64,000 nucleotides of DNA from Antennarius striatus (GCF_040054535.1 NC_090780.1:4681001-4745000), one strand, 5' to 3'. Counted from the stretch's first letter, positions 26,601 through 42,000 are shown. Translations and numbers: made by a program. The notes: generated from the letters alone by a model not told the origin.

Positions 26601-29600
26601 TGCCTGCTGCTGCTGCACTCGGCTCTGCCTCTGCTGGCCGAGGATGATGTGGCAATGCCATGTGTCGTCCTCTGAGTGCCGCTGCTACCGGCTGAACGGC
26701 TTCTCCCTGCTGAAGCGCTTCCCTCTCTCGGCAGATGGGGCCTGTGGTAAAGCCCTGGACCAGCCGGTGGGAGAGTGGCTGGAGCACGTGGGGCTGCCGC
26801 AGTATGAGAGCAAGTTCCTGCTCAATGGCTTCGACGACCTACGATTCATGGTGAGTCAACTGCAGCAGGTCATCTCAGGGATCGTTTCCACTTGAAATCA
26901 CCCTGCCTCTCCTCATGTCAACCTGGTTGCATGCATCCTTTCATGTCACCACTCTACTTTCATCCTCTGCTTGTCTCTCATTAGCTCTGCACTTTACCCC
27001 TCCCTCTCTTCACTCTTCTTCTCCTCTCACCTCTGCACCCTTTGTCTTCCTTCCCCTTTTTCCCTTTATCGCTCATCTTCACCTCTGTGCATACCATGAC
27101 CCTGCTATGATATATGGTTTCTCTCACCTCCCTACAAAGAATATGGGTTGTCACCAATAGCAAGACAAATGACAACCAAAACCTATTAACGTTTCCCAGC
27201 AATCCCAATCATGCAATCTCATTTACTGCACAATTTAAAAGCCACCTCCTCCTCCAATATTGAATCCACTCATTTGCAGCGACTCAACTTGACCTGTGTG
27301 TAAAGAGGCCTGGACAATCAATCCACAAACCAGACACACTCTAGATGAAACAATTTGCATGGTTGCTTGGCAAATCTCTTGAAATCCAGTGCTGCACTAC
27401 TTACTCAATGTGTGATTACACTGCAGCAGCATGTTCTGTTGTATCTGCATAGTGCATACTTTCTGGTTTTAATTATAAAATGTTTGCATGCAGACATTTA
27501 CTGTTATTTAAAAATGTACATTTTCCTTAGTGACTCAATGATCGACGACCACATGATTTGTCTTGTATTGTAGTTTAAAGAACAGATACAGACAGATACA
27601 TTTTTGCATTTATATTATGCATTATACCTGAATGGAAATAGAAAATGAGCGACAAAGTGAAATTTAATATTGCATTTAGCAGTGATTGTAAAAAGAAAAG
27701 AAAAGAAAAGCACAAAACAAAACACCATTAAGTTTTCAATCCCCTGGTTATATTGTTTCAAAAACATGGCTGCACACAGAAATAACTGGTTCCAAAGGGT
27801 AAATGCTGACATTTCCCAAACCACAAAGCTGCATTTGCACTATGGGCTATATGTTACATCGGTTTGTTACAGCTGAGCGCAGTTAAGTGCAGCCACTGAG
27901 TGCAGAGAAGTAGTTGTATTCAGACAGTGTTCAGACGGACAGTTCTCTGATCCGTTCTTCCTTCTGGTAAATCATGAGATCACTACATAATATGAGTCTT
28001 GAACATAACCATGTGGTCACTCCTGTTATAAGGCACAGCTGAAGGCTCCAATTTGTAGTTTATCATCATGAATGGACAGCAAACATGAAGGAATAGAGTA
28101 TTTCTCTCATATACCATCATAGAAGTTGGGGTGAGCAATGTGGGCTACAAACAGAGCAGTAAAGTGTTTACATCAGAGAGAAGCAGACAGACAGATAGAT
28201 TGGTAGTAATTTATTAAAAGGAAACAAAAATAAACTTGTTATAGAACTGATGGTTGCATGATGATCAGGATTTTCTGGATATGTGTTTTTTGTACATACA
28301 TATATACAGTATGTACGTATGTATGTACAGTATATACGTACGTACATACATACATACATATGTAAATACATACATACATACACATATATACTTTGATGCA
28401 TTTTAAGACAAGTTACAATTGCAACTGCTTCGGATGTGAAGAAATCAAACTCATATAGAACATGAGAAACGATAAATAAGTTGAATTGCTATTCTTTCTC
28501 TGACACCACGACTGATATTGTTTTTTGAGCTTTCTAATTTGTTGATCTGGTGTTCAAACTAATGTGGTAGTGAGGTGTATTCTGTACAGCTAAAAATCTT
28601 CCCCATCATGAATTTATGTTGCGTCTTTCCTACTTCAACATTTCATTGTACTCTGCAAACCATGTTACAATGTAGCCATGAATATACTTATTGTAACACA
28701 CATGAAATAATCTGTGTCAGGCTATGGCTGACTGCTAAAAAGATGTTTGATAAAATGTGACTTTAAAAAAGAATTCCTTTGTGGTGTATTGTGATAGAGC
28801 GATTCGAATTCACTGTAGCATTAACTGAATGGGTTTTGTGAGAAGAAGGACTTCTACCATGGCTACATCTGCAAGTCGTATCATATTAAATCAAACCACC
28901 ATAGCTCATAAGCTATGTAAGAACTGAACCATACATCCTCGTCACATGTTTCAAATGCAGCATGAAATAATAAGTTTGGTGCATCTCCTGAGGCATCATC
29001 AAACTTCAAACTGTGTTAATAAAAATGGAGAATCTATTTTGGGCCTCCATTACATCAGACCCCGCTTCATTTTGACCTTTATTCTAGCGATCAGTGAGTA
29101 ATCTCCAAACTGCACCCTTATACTGGCCCGAGAATACTGCAGCATCGTGATCTGAAACCAATCCAGTAAAAGCAGATTGACTAAAGACTAGAGAATATTT
29201 TAACATTCTTGGCCAGGAAGAATCAATCTGTAGCTGTTCACAGGGGAAAATGCTTAGCTCCACATTTTCAAGGCTCTCCTTCTACCTTTATTCCTGCCTA
29301 TAAACTGGAGTAAGATGACGAAGCAGCTGGAGATGCAGATATGAACAGCTGCAAGAAACAGACAAGAATCTGCTTGTCGTTCAAGATTTCAGGAGGTGTT
29401 CAGTGTTTCTGTGTCATAAAATGAGGAAATATTCTTGTTTCCTCGTTGCCTGTTTAGTTTCCCTCCACAAACCAGAGTGGCAAAGCAATCCTGCAGAAGC
29501 TGCTGCAGTTATGAAGGCTTTGTTCCTTCCAAGTCGCACCACATCAGATTGATGACTCTTGGCATGCACAATTTATTTGACTTCATTGTCCTCCCACTCT

Positions 29601-29965
29601 GCTGTTACTGCTTGTGTCAGAGATGTGCATATAATGCCTGTGTGTGTGTGTGTGTTAATGTGTGTGTAAATGTGTATTTTATGAGCGAGAGTGTGTTTGC
29701 ACTGCTACAATGCTGCCCCACTAGTTATAGTATATGATAACAAGTCACAACATTCCATTGACCCATGTCATCATAAGGACTTTTACCTTGTGTTTAAGAC
29801 TGTGTGTGTGTGTCTTAAATTACTGCAATAATACACAATGTAGTGGATTTATTATTTTCATTTATTGTATTATGTCCATATTGTGTATTGTCTCTGTGCA
29901 TTTTTGTATGTGGTTGTGTTCTTTGCATACATGTCCGTATGAGTATGTGTGTGTGCCTTTTTGTT

Positions 29966-30041
<76 letters not shown>

Positions 30042-33000
30042 TGTTTTGTGTGATTTGTTTTTGTCTGTCGCGTTTCTACACATGTAGGGAAGTAACGTGA
30101 TGGAGGACCAGGATCTCAGAGATGTTGGAATCACTGACCCAGGACACAGAAAGAAAATCCTCCATGCGGCACGCAGCTTGCCCAAGGTACGCAAGACCGT
30201 AACGGGAGCTCAGTGCCGATGAAAGACAGTGATTGATTGTGTCTTAGATTTAAAATCAGACTAGAAGGGTGCTAAGAAATTCTGCTGAGTGACAAAAAAA
30301 CAAACAGCAGTGAAAACATAACTTCCAATGTTGAGGTAGATATCAGTATGTTTATTAAAATTGTAGATGAGCAAGAAAACCCCCAGAATGAACACAGGCT
30401 GATGCAGGAAAGGAAAGACACTCAACAATGTCGCCATAAATATGTATATTTTCCACATTATAACACATGTATTATTTCCTGAGAAACTAACAAAATTGTC
30501 CTGAAAAAAACAGAATAAAAGATATGAAAACTATTTACCCCTTTTCTTTGTGGCTAATGCCCCATTCTTTCACCAAGGTGGAAATACATCCTGTAGATTC
30601 TATGTAATCCTGAAACATCAAACCAAGCCTCCAACAGAGAGATGTAGATAACAACACTAACCTGCAGTTATGCTAGACCAGACTTAACAATGCATTGAAC
30701 TAATGTTATTTTCGCCTTGCAATGACAACGCTAACAAGTTGTTGTTAATACCTACATTACATTTGTCATCTTCTTATCAGATCATCTGTTGCTTCACAGT
30801 GGAATTACTTTTGAACATACTGAGTCATTCAAGTGGTGCAGTTAGGCCCCAAAGTTTGATCTGATGAGGAAAACTTTAGTCATAACTAATGTGATCATCC
30901 AGAGATTTTGAATATACAATTTGTATTCCTTGAGCCTTTAGGTTATAATACTAAAACAACACTGGCAAGATATAGTTATTGGTGGGCAAGAACTACTGCA
31001 GAAACTGTAAAACGTCATCTTTTTTTAAATTTATTTTTTCTCAAACACAGTATTTGTTTTTCCCTTCTGTCCAGATAAAAGCCCTGGGCTGTGATGGCAG
31101 CACATCTCTGGCTTCCTGGCTGGACGGCCTCGGCCTGCATGAATACCTGCCCAACTTTCTGTCAAGTGGTTACCGCACACTGGAGTGTGTTAAGAACCTC
31201 TGGGAGCTGGAGATCGTCAATGTAAGAAAACACCTCTCACCATTTTATACAATCCAGTTTTGGCCTCTTTCAGGCAATTTGTAGCCAGGAAATTCTTCAT
31301 TGTCTAAACCTCTGACAAAGATTTATGAGCATCAGTGGATTTGGGGACAATCTCGACAAGTTCTTACAAATGATCTACTTAATGATAAGACTTATGCATT
31401 CATTGTGTACAGAATGTGGTTAAGGTGTGTAAAGCATTGAAGGGACACAGATATGCCCATTGATGGCAGTGTTTACATAAACCGGCAGCATAATGAAATA
31501 AGTACTTAATACCAAATTATCAATCATAAACGTTAAAAATAAACACAGAATAAATGTAAATTAATGAGTAATATTATGAAAAGAAAATATTAATTTGTTC
31601 TGTCTTTATTGACATTATGTAACCAATAATGATAATATGTAAGAACAAATAACTGATTTCCTTTTTTTCAATATGTGTCCAATATGTGTCTTTTTGTACC
31701 TGTGTGGATATTATTTGCCTGCAGCAGTGGGTTCCTACAGTAAACATTAGGGTTTAGAAGTGATGCAGATGATTGAGAAATGATTTACAGTACAAGAAAG
31801 AAACCAAAAAAACAAAACAAAAACCCTTCTATAAAGTTAATTCACTAAGAAGTTCTTCATTATTTGACTTCATCTGATTCATATAAATGATTCATTGGAA
31901 CTGATCTGAGAGGCAAAAATCAATTTTTAGTTTAATTTCACAGCCTGTGATAAGAAGTCCAAAATAGCCGTTGATGGGGTCATAAGCCAAAAAATGGCTT
32001 GAAATCACTGAGCTGCAGAGAAGCTTTAGATGCACCGTAGTCAATCACTCCTCGCTGTGCAACTGTGTCAGCAGCGTTAACAGATCCCCTTCTCATTACA
32101 TGCATGCATGCATACAAAAGAACCATAATGTAGACATGGGTATCATTCTATTATGGCAAGATCCAAGACATTTTGATCAGGTGATCCGATACAATTCATA
32201 TTCACTCACAAACAGAAATGCACTTGTCACTACATTTCTGTTTGTTAAACTGAGATAAACACAAAGAAAATAGTGGCAAGATGGCAGAAAGCAGCAGCAG
32301 CAGCAGGAGGAGGAAAGCAGCAGTTGAGCATACTGCACACGCAGAGTAACGGATGGTGTCCAGCACACTGCGATACAGTAGAGATGGGTGTGAAAGCAGG
32401 GAAAACAATTTTCTGTGTGCAGAGCAGCAGAACTGCCTCTGAGTAGCTTGCCAGTGTTTTCCCAGTGTGTCTTTTCCATCCTGATCTGCACATCACACCA
32501 AATAGTATCGACTATTAATCTGATCTACATGCTAGTTTGCATTCCTTCATGATCCCAAGGCTCTTTATTACTATTTGATTGTTTCTTCTTTCACACACCT
32601 TATACAAGCTGTTCACCTCAGGATTCGGTGGAAGGTTATAATGAAAACAGTGAGACAGAGGACAGACCAGTTGCATCTTCTGCCTCTGAATCTCACAAAA
32701 TAAATAATTTAAGCTTAAGACAAAGAGCCGTGTGTGTCTGTTATGAAATGTTTTGCAGCAGCAACATAACTGCAAATGTAACGTTAATCGGTATCCATCT
32801 TTACATTACGAGCATGAACATTAACGGGCAATTATGCAAATATACAGTGTTAAGATAATGAATTTTGATGACATAAAATTAACCTGTAGTTCTTCCGCTA
32901 ATGTTTTTTTTAGCCAAATAAGCTAATGCGTGTTGCATTAGTAAAAAAGAAACAAGGATGTCTGAGGTAAACATACACTGATAAGCAGCTGTAAATTGAA

Positions 33001-36000
33001 ATAAATTCCATTTACAATTTTTTTCAATTTCTTAAAGTTACCTGAAAATCGTGTTTGTGTTTTCCTTACTAGAACAAAGTCCTTTCTGTTATTTCAGCAC
33101 AATGTGCAAAAATGGATCCTGAATTATAGAGTGTCCTGGAAAGGAGACAGCGCTGTACTTAAAGCTTATGGCAAAACAGATTGAGGCTGAATTATTAACG
33201 AGAGTCATTTCTGTTTGCCTGTGGATGCCTGCCGCTGAGGGGTGCATGCCACTTTCTCTGTGTCAGTGTATTTTGGATGGATCTCTGTCAGTTCTTTCTG
33301 GATAACTTTGTGAGGTACCGATGTGATATTGTCTCTAACCTCTGCCTTATATTGTGCCCTGACACTGACTTCTATAGGTTATTAAGATTACTGCCCTGGG
33401 CCATAGGAGGAGGATTATTGCCTCTCTGGCAGAGAGACCTTATGAAGAAGCTCCTTCCAAGTCTCGCCGTTTGTCCCCCATAATGGTAAGAGTGGTGGTA
33501 TAGGTACAGATGATGTTTAAAGTAATGTAAGATCTCCATTCTGCGGCACTGACCTGAAGTTTCCTTTCCCTAATGTCCAGAAAAAGGCTACATGATCAGA
33601 AAAAATATGTTTATCCTGTTGAAATAGGTTCATATTTGTTTAAATGTTTTGTTGAAGTTCTCGATATTTCACTAGAAGGACATGATTCATGCATGGCAAG
33701 CTTTAGTTCTATGCCAGCATCACTAATGGAGAAAATGGATCTTTTTTCAGTGACAGATATCAAATTTTGGAATGAAAGTCATTATATTCACACCAGTTAA
33801 ATACTCGGGGCTGATTTCCCAGGCAGATTAAAAATGAATTGAAAATCTTCACTGAAGAAGCTCGCTTTGTTTAGAACTAAGCTTTGATCTAAATCAGGGA
33901 ATCCATCCCATGCAGACAGTGCTGTCAAATCATTAATCCATGCTGTGTGTCATGTGTTTGTACTGTGTGTGTTTGTGTGTACATATTTGGTAGTTCCATG
34001 ACCTCCTGTCCCAGACCACATCACCCCTCAGTCAGATGGACCCCTACACCAGTCGCTCTATGGATATGCTCCTGCCGTTGACTGAGTCAGACCGGAGACG
34101 GAGAGGATTTGAGCAAGACTGTAGCATTTCTCTGCGTTCATTTAGTGAGAGGCCGCGCTCCGTAGTGAGTTCAACCTTCTTTCACTTTTATGACTGTCTA
34201 AGAGACCACCACTCTGAGGGAGAGACTGGCTGAAGAGTAGCAGAGGATGCTGTAAATGTATGTCACTAATGTCATGTCTCAGGCACAGAGCCCTTGCGGA
34301 TGCACAACTAAAAGCTACTGGTTAATTTGAATCTTAATTAGCATGAGAACAACAACAGCATCAGACTATAATCAGGTAAAACAGCGAAGGAGCAATTAGA
34401 GTTGAGTGATGTGACAGGAAGTAGCACATAGTGCAGTGGAGATGACATGAATTTGTCTACGATCTGTGAATGAAATGCACCTTCGTATAATTATATGTCA
34501 TCACTTTAAGATTTCTAAGTGGATCAGACTCTTCAATAATCAGTTATTGAGTTCCAAAAGATGAGCTACTTCTTACATCACCATTACTATTCAGTATTTT
34601 CTTTTCAATAGTAGCCAATAATATTACATTTTTATAGACATTAAATATATTAAAAAACTATAAATGCAAAAAATAAACATAAATCAGAAGAGCCCTTGGA
34701 GAGCACAGCAAATATTTTCAAATATTCAAAACAGACTGAAGTGACATTAGGAATTTAGCAGCTTTTTTTCAAAGGCACTTTCACAAGGATATAAAATTAT
34801 TGGCTGTTTAATTTACATGGGTATTTTGATATAATTATATGCATGGTATATGTGCATTTATTTTTCCATAGCTGTAACTGTAGCTGTAGTATAAAAAAAA
34901 GCTTTTAGCATACACCTTATTATTGGAACGTTATAGTTGTTGTTGTGTTGCACGAAGCCACTGCCCAATGGTGCTCCACCTGGACTGAGTTCTGTATGAA
35001 TTCTGAGTCACTGCATGTGTCTAGAGTCGGCAGGATGCTGCATTCAATAGTTCTGTGTCCTCCTGCATTTGAATCCAGAACGGTCAGTTTGCATGTTTTG
35101 TTTTGGGGTTTTTTGTTTTTTATTTGTTTTGTTTTTTGCTATTTCATTTATGTTTTAAATCTCCAGTGTGATTCTGAATCTTTTAACGAAGACAGGAAAA
35201 ATCTCATTCACTGCCTTGAATTCAGCTTCTGTTAGCTTCTTTGAATTTTTTGGTAGAGACTAAGCACTAAGAATAACCAAGTGATGGAAGTTTACCATTT
35301 GCTAAAGGTCAAACTATGACACATTCGCAAGCAGTCAGGATGGCATGCCTGGCTTCTGACTCACTGAGGTCAAAGTAACCTCCGAGGACACATAAGGAAA
35401 ATGGAGGATAACGGAAGATTAATGAAAAAGCTGCACAGAGGCTACACTTTACCTAAAGGACCGACCCAGTGCATGATGAAGATGCTGACCAAGTAGTCTT
35501 TTATCTCACTACCTTGACTGAGACACGCAATAGTGCGGCTACAGGTTTAACCGATGGAATATGTCAGATCTGGAGCAATGACAAAAAAAAACTTTCTTAC
35601 TTTAGTGCCCATACTGACTGAGGCATCTTATGGTGATGATCATAAATCTAATCACACAGAGAATGTGGTTTTATGAAAAAAAATTTGACATGAAACATGA
35701 CTTTTTAATTGTTTTTTTTGTTTGTTTGTTTTTTAAATTCAGGACAGACAGGGTGAACGGCACAAAGACTCTCGTTTAAACCTCCGGCCGCCGAGCCACT
35801 CTGCTACCTACGCCACGGTGTCTGCCTGGCATCACCAGCCTGAGAAACTCATCCTGGACTCCTGCGGGTATGAGGCAACTGTGAGTCCCCTTTAAGTTTC
35901 TTCGGAATGAAAGCAGACAAACACAATGTATTATATACATTTTAGAATACAGAATTTTCTGCTGATTTACTGGGATAATGAATGTAATTGGGTACATCTT

Positions 36001-39000
36001 CAGTGTCCATCCTGCACTGCTTTACCATGTGTTGGCATCAATTTGGAAAATCAATTTCAAATTAAACTAAACCTGGTGTGTTCTGATTTTTTTGTCTAGT
36101 ACCTAGGATCAATGATAATCAGGGATCTGCGAGGGATTGAGTCTACACAAGATGCCTGTGCTAAAATTAGGGCAAGTATTCTGTAAATATTTCCCAATCA
36201 ATTAATCAGCATATATACAGTACATAGTTACCATGTACCTACCAAGATGAGTAGGCACATGGTTCAGTATATGAGCGGGGCACAGACAGGAGTCTGTAGT
36301 AACACCACTGCTCTGTCCACCAGCTACTGGTGGACAGAGCATGCCAGGAATGAGAGGGAAATCGACTCACTGATCCACACCAACAGGATCTACAGCGACA
36401 ACACAGGGATGTCATTGTGATTAGACAAATGTGGCCGGATGGTATCGAAAGAGGCAAGATGATCAGAACTGAAGGGGTTGACCTACCAGGGGGCAGGATA
36501 GAAGACATCAAGGACAGCTACAAATACCTTGGAATCCCACAGGCTGCAAGGAAGTCAACCACAGCCAAATACCTCCAGAGAGTAAGGCAAGTCCTAAGAA
36601 GTCAGCTGAATGGTAAGAACAAGGTCCAGGCCATCAACACCTATGCACTGCCAGTCATCAGATATCCCGCTGCGATCATAGGCTGGCCAAAGGAGGAGAT
36701 AGAAGCCACAGATATAAATACTATAAAGCTCCTCACCATGCATGGAGAGTTTCACCCCAAGTCCAGCATCCTGAGGCTGTACACAAAGTGGAAAGAGGTG
36801 GCCAAGGACTAGTGAGCATCAGGACCACTGCTCAGGATGAAACATCAAAAATCCAAGAGTATATCAGGAAGATGGTTCCAAAAGATGAACTGCTCAGTGA
36901 ATGCTTAGAGAGCAGAAACCTGAGGAGGAAGAGGAGACAACATGGAGGGACAAGCCCCTACACGGCATGTACCACCGTCAGATAGAGGAAGTGGCTGATT
37001 TCAAGAACACGTACCAATGGTTGGACAAAGCTGGCCTGACAGACAGCACAGAGGCACTGATCATGGCAGCACAAGAACAGGCTCTAAGTACAAGAGCAAT
37101 AGAGGCCAATATCTACCACAGTAGATCTGACCCAAGGTGCAGGCTATGTAAAGAAGCCCCAGAGTCAGTCCAGCATGTCGTAGAAGGGTGTAAGATGCTA
37201 GCTGGGTCAGCATACATGGAGAGGCACAACCAAGTAGCTGTGATAGAAATGCTGAGCGAGTAGGAAGGATCCTGAGTGCTGTCAGAGTGACAGTACAGAG
37301 TTACACTCTGATGACCTCCAAGGGTTCCGTCCAGTTGAGAAAGCTCCAACTCCCACCACCACCAAGGGAAGCAGCAGATCATCGGTCGTTCATCTCTGTG
37401 CTGGGCCTTTGTATTTTTGATTCCACTCCACATGCTCATTGCGTAGTTGGGTTGGCTGTGGGCTGGATGGCTAGATGCAAAACTGTGTTCAGCTGTTTCA
37501 CCAGTCTGTTACACATGACCTTTGTTTAAATGTCTTGGTCATTATAATAAATGTTGTATCTATTCAGTGGATTCATGATTTTAGCCTCAGATGTCTGGAT
37601 CATATCTTACCAGAGAGACAGAGATCTTGTAAATAAATATGCCTGTTATTATAGCGCTCACACGTATTATCATGTTCATTGCAGAAATCAAAGGATTCGA
37701 GAAAGGGTCCAGTTGTCATTCTGTCCATCACCTATAGAGGAGTCAAGTTTATAGATGCAGCCACAAAGGTAAAGTATGTCTGTGGTTCAGTCTGTGTTCT
37801 TCTTCCAATGCAAACATTGCGGTTGACCCAGCCTCCCTTTGTAGCTTCTGGTTTGCTCTCGCTTTTCGTCTTTGCCCATCAGACTATAGTTGCGGAGCAT
37901 GAGATCAGGAACATCTCATGTGCTGCTCAGGACCCAGATGACCTCTGCACTTTTGCTTACATTACCAAGGATCTGAAGAGCGGCCACCATTTCTGTCACG
38001 TCTTCAGTACTGTGGAAGTGGTAAGTAATATGACTTCCTGTAAGAAAAATCAGAGCAGTCTCGTCTTCAGTTACGGTTCTTATTGTTTTAATAGGAATAT
38101 TATTTATTAAATATAGTTCATTCATTCATTAATTTTCTAAACCCGCTTCATCAGTTGTCACTGGTCGCACGTTGCTGGAGCCTATCCCTACCAACTGGGG
38201 GCATGAGGCAGGGGACACTCCGGGCGTGACGCCAGTGTTATTAAATATAATATTAATATTAAATATCAAGCATGTGGTATAAGTGAAATAGTTTAGCTAT
38301 TTTTATCGAGGAAACTCAATAAAAAAACATGAGAAAAAGAAGAAAGAGAGAGAAGAAATGCACTTTAATAATTCCCCTTGGGGAAATTAGTTTTTCCAGT
38401 CATGGTGTATATGTTTCACAAGCATTCATGTAATTCATTAACTTTTTCTTTTTCTTATTTGTCATAAATTATTTGTAAAAAATCATTTTGTAATTAGTTG
38501 TAAAAGAAAAAAAAAGTGTTTTTGTGGGACATCTGGTATCCTGCAGTTAAAATAGCATTCGGCATTCTGTGGACATGGTTTTGTTGATGGCTCCTTGAGT
38601 GGTTTGATTGAACCTCTACACCTGCTAAGAATGACATTTCCTTGTACAAATGTGGATTATGGTGTTATTTACGTATCAGCCTCCGCAAAGGTCGTAGATA
38701 ATTTTTTATGCCAGACAGAAGGACCACTGTGGAGCTACTGTTAGATAACTGAGTGAGGGTCACAGTTTGAAACATCTGCTTTCACTTTGACACTCACATA
38801 TTTGTAACTGTTCCATGTGGAGAATATTGTTAAAAGATGTTCTTCCATTTCCCTTATCTGGTATTCAAATGAGAGCCAACACATTTTTGTTGAAAGTAAT
38901 ATTCAAAACTGTGAAAAACAGCACTATTGTGTGCTGTGTAATTGTGTTTTGTTTTGTACAAGCCACAAATGCATTTACATACTCATAAACAATGATAGAG

Positions 39001-42000
39001 TCAAAAGTTTTATACTTATTTGACCTACTTTGTTCTAAAGAGCCGGTAAAAATTGTCACATATGGCTTTTTACCAAAGGCTGTTGGGAAACTATTGATAA
39101 TCCAAAAGAAGTGGATCTGTGCCAGTTAACACCTTCTGAAACAAATAGAATAGGAAGACAACAAAGCAGCTGCAGGATTTTTGTCCTGATCCAAATGCAA
39201 ACTTGAAGTTGATTTTTTTCTTGTCCACAAAGACCCAGACCTATGAGATCATCCTCACCCTGGGGCAGGCATTTGAGGTGGCGTATCAGATGGCAGTCCA
39301 GGCCAGGGCGAGACAGTATGTCCATCCTTCATCTCTGGGCTCAGAGCTCATAGAGACCAAAGCCAGCCGTCCGGTATCTCAGTCGTGGAGTAACGTGCGG
39401 AGATCAGCAGTGAGTACCATCCTATGATCCTCAGTGTGTGTGAAGGCAGGAAAGGAGTAGATCAAAAAAAGTATGCAGACCTTGTGACACACCTTTTACG
39501 CACCACTCTATCCCCAACGGCTCATCAACAAAGTGATAGAAAATGATGAGTCACTAGTTTGCTGCTAATTTCATCTTGCCCACCTACAAACTATGAGTCA
39601 TTCAGAGCAGAGGAGACTTTTTTTTAAGTATATGTGAAGCATAATGGTTGAAGTGTTATTTGTTGCTCATGAGCAAAGATGTGATTTCCTCTGGGACTTT
39701 TGTGATGACCCATCCTCGCTTGTTGGGTCCAACCTCTGCCTCCTCACTAGTGATTGAGTGCTTTGAATTAATGCCCACATATACCTTGAGCTACACACTG
39801 ATGTATTTACCTCTCAGGCTGCATATAATGAGCACTCAGTGATCACTGTCAACTGAGAGAGCTTCACAGCTGGGACCATGCACACCACTAGACCCCATGC
39901 TAATGCAGCGACACAAATCACCTACCTGTGAGGATGATATATGGAGTAATCACAGAGCTGCGAATGAGTCTGGATAGATGTTTAAGTTTTACACAAGGTA
40001 AGGGGAGTCCTCTCTCTATCGAGTTCTGACGGAAAAAATAATTCCGTCTTGACATGCAGGTTGTCAAGACATACTGATCTTGACATGCTGTCTTGACATA
40101 CAGATTTTGATTCTTCATCTAGCCATTTAGCTTCAGCAGCCTTGGCATGATGCATCATGATTTCAGGTCATCTCTCTGCCCCAATACCATGAATGTAAAT
40201 GCCTTAAGTAAAGTTAAGAAATCCAGTTGGACCATAGCATCATCGATTAAAGTTAGGTGATCAAAGGACTCTGTCACTGAGGTCCTACAATTTCTGGCGA
40301 TTATTTGATATCAATACTCAGGATCAGAAAGACAGACTGTGACCATATGTCACATTTGGTCAAACGTGGCAGGTGTGAGTGTTCACCTTGAAACTGTTCT
40401 GATCATACAGGTCTTCTCTGCTCCGTGGTCGAAGATTGCTGCTTTTGCATGTTATTGCTTCTTTGTAGTGGCCCACTGATGTCTTATGGTCCAACACATC
40501 ATATTTTGATATTGATTTATTCGATTGCAGTTGCATCGCAAGATCAGGTTCCTTTTAAAGTATTTTGCCAATCTGTAAAAATAGTCATTCACCCTGTTTT
40601 CACTGGAATCCCACATGGCAGTATAGAGATCATTTCCAGTATACCAAGAGCTTCTCTTATAATCTTTCACTGAAGTCTTTACTGGCAAGAATGTAATTTG
40701 CACCCCAAATGATGTATATCTAATGCTGTGTAGCTGGAACACTTCTTACTTGGATGCTAAAGTTGTGAAGGTTATATAAGAGAAGGTAAAATTCTGATTA
40801 TTTTTTTTACTTCACTATTGTTTTTTTACTTTTTAAACAATATAAAAAAGAAAACACCCTTCAAATCTCCATCCTTGCAATATGTAAATATTTTGACTAG
40901 CCTTAACACTGAGTTCACACGAGGGCACCTCCTTGTTTCCATGATGGTTTTGCAAATATGACTTCAACAGTCAGACTTACTTCAAAACAGACATAATTTG
41001 GCTTTAAATAGTTGATGAACGTCTGCATTGCTCTGACCCCCCTATTTCTTTGTCGTTTTTAACGTGTCTTTTTTCTTGTCTTCTTGGTCCTCCTGCTTCC
41101 CAGGCTGCCCCTCTACTCGAATGCCGCTGCTGTCACTGTCACACGTGTACTACCCACCGTCCCTCCTTCCTCCCGTTGCACTCTGTTAGCCCTGGAGTCC
41201 AGGTCCTTCTTTTTCCTCTATTCAACCTACAAACACATCAGTTTTCACACTAATCCTTCCTCTCATTTTGTTTGCTGCTGCAGTGCACTTGGTTTATTTA
41301 TTTGTGGATCTTAATTTATCCAGCATAAACATTCTCCTCATCCCTTTATTTTTCCATCTCTCATTTTCATCTCTGGTGTTTGATGCAGTTGGTTGGATAC
41401 TTTCAGAGGAGAGTGGTTTTCTTGTTGTGATTTTTCTTCCATATATAGGCTTTTGTGAGGATTATTGGCTCCCCCTAGCCTCTGAGGGTTAGTAAGGTCG
41501 TTCTGGTTGTCTGTGTTGGATGGTTTCAGGTGCACCGTGTCATTTATCTGTATATCACTGTTTGTAAAACACTGAATTCGCCATCCATATGCATGGAATT
41601 TAGAAATTTCAAAGCCATTTTTACCTTGAATTGTTTTTTGGGTGAGTGTACAGTGTGAAGACTTTTGTATGACCTACTGGTATAGAGTACATCCTGCTTG
41701 TGAACAACTACTCAGTATATTTTTAACTCCCAGGGGGCCGTAGCTTTGGTTTGAGCCTCATGAAGTGTGTTGTCAGACATCATCCTTGTTGTGGATTGAA
41801 TGTCTGTCATTATGATCACTGGATTGTTCCTCTAATCCACATGCACATGTGTGAGGACTAGTGGGTGTGGTGCGATGGCCTCCACTGCTGCCCGTCTCAC
41901 AGCCTCCTCCCTCCCCCCTGGCAGATCGACCCCCTGGAGATGGACACAGACATGCACTCCCTGGGCAGCACCACCTGGCTTTTGGACCAGCGGGACTCCA

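Larger units (their letters stand above)
26851..30087. other. anks1a intron with simple repeats
   Basis: No exon seen between SAM 1 halves. It holds a (TACA/TATG)n tract at 28290-28390 and GT tracts at 29640-29680 and 29966-30037. Confidence 0.5.

Noticed and set aside
29734..30194. Open frames of Cys-Val or Thr-His repeats
   Set aside because: Produced by the (GT)n microsatellite. The true exon is 30088-30186.
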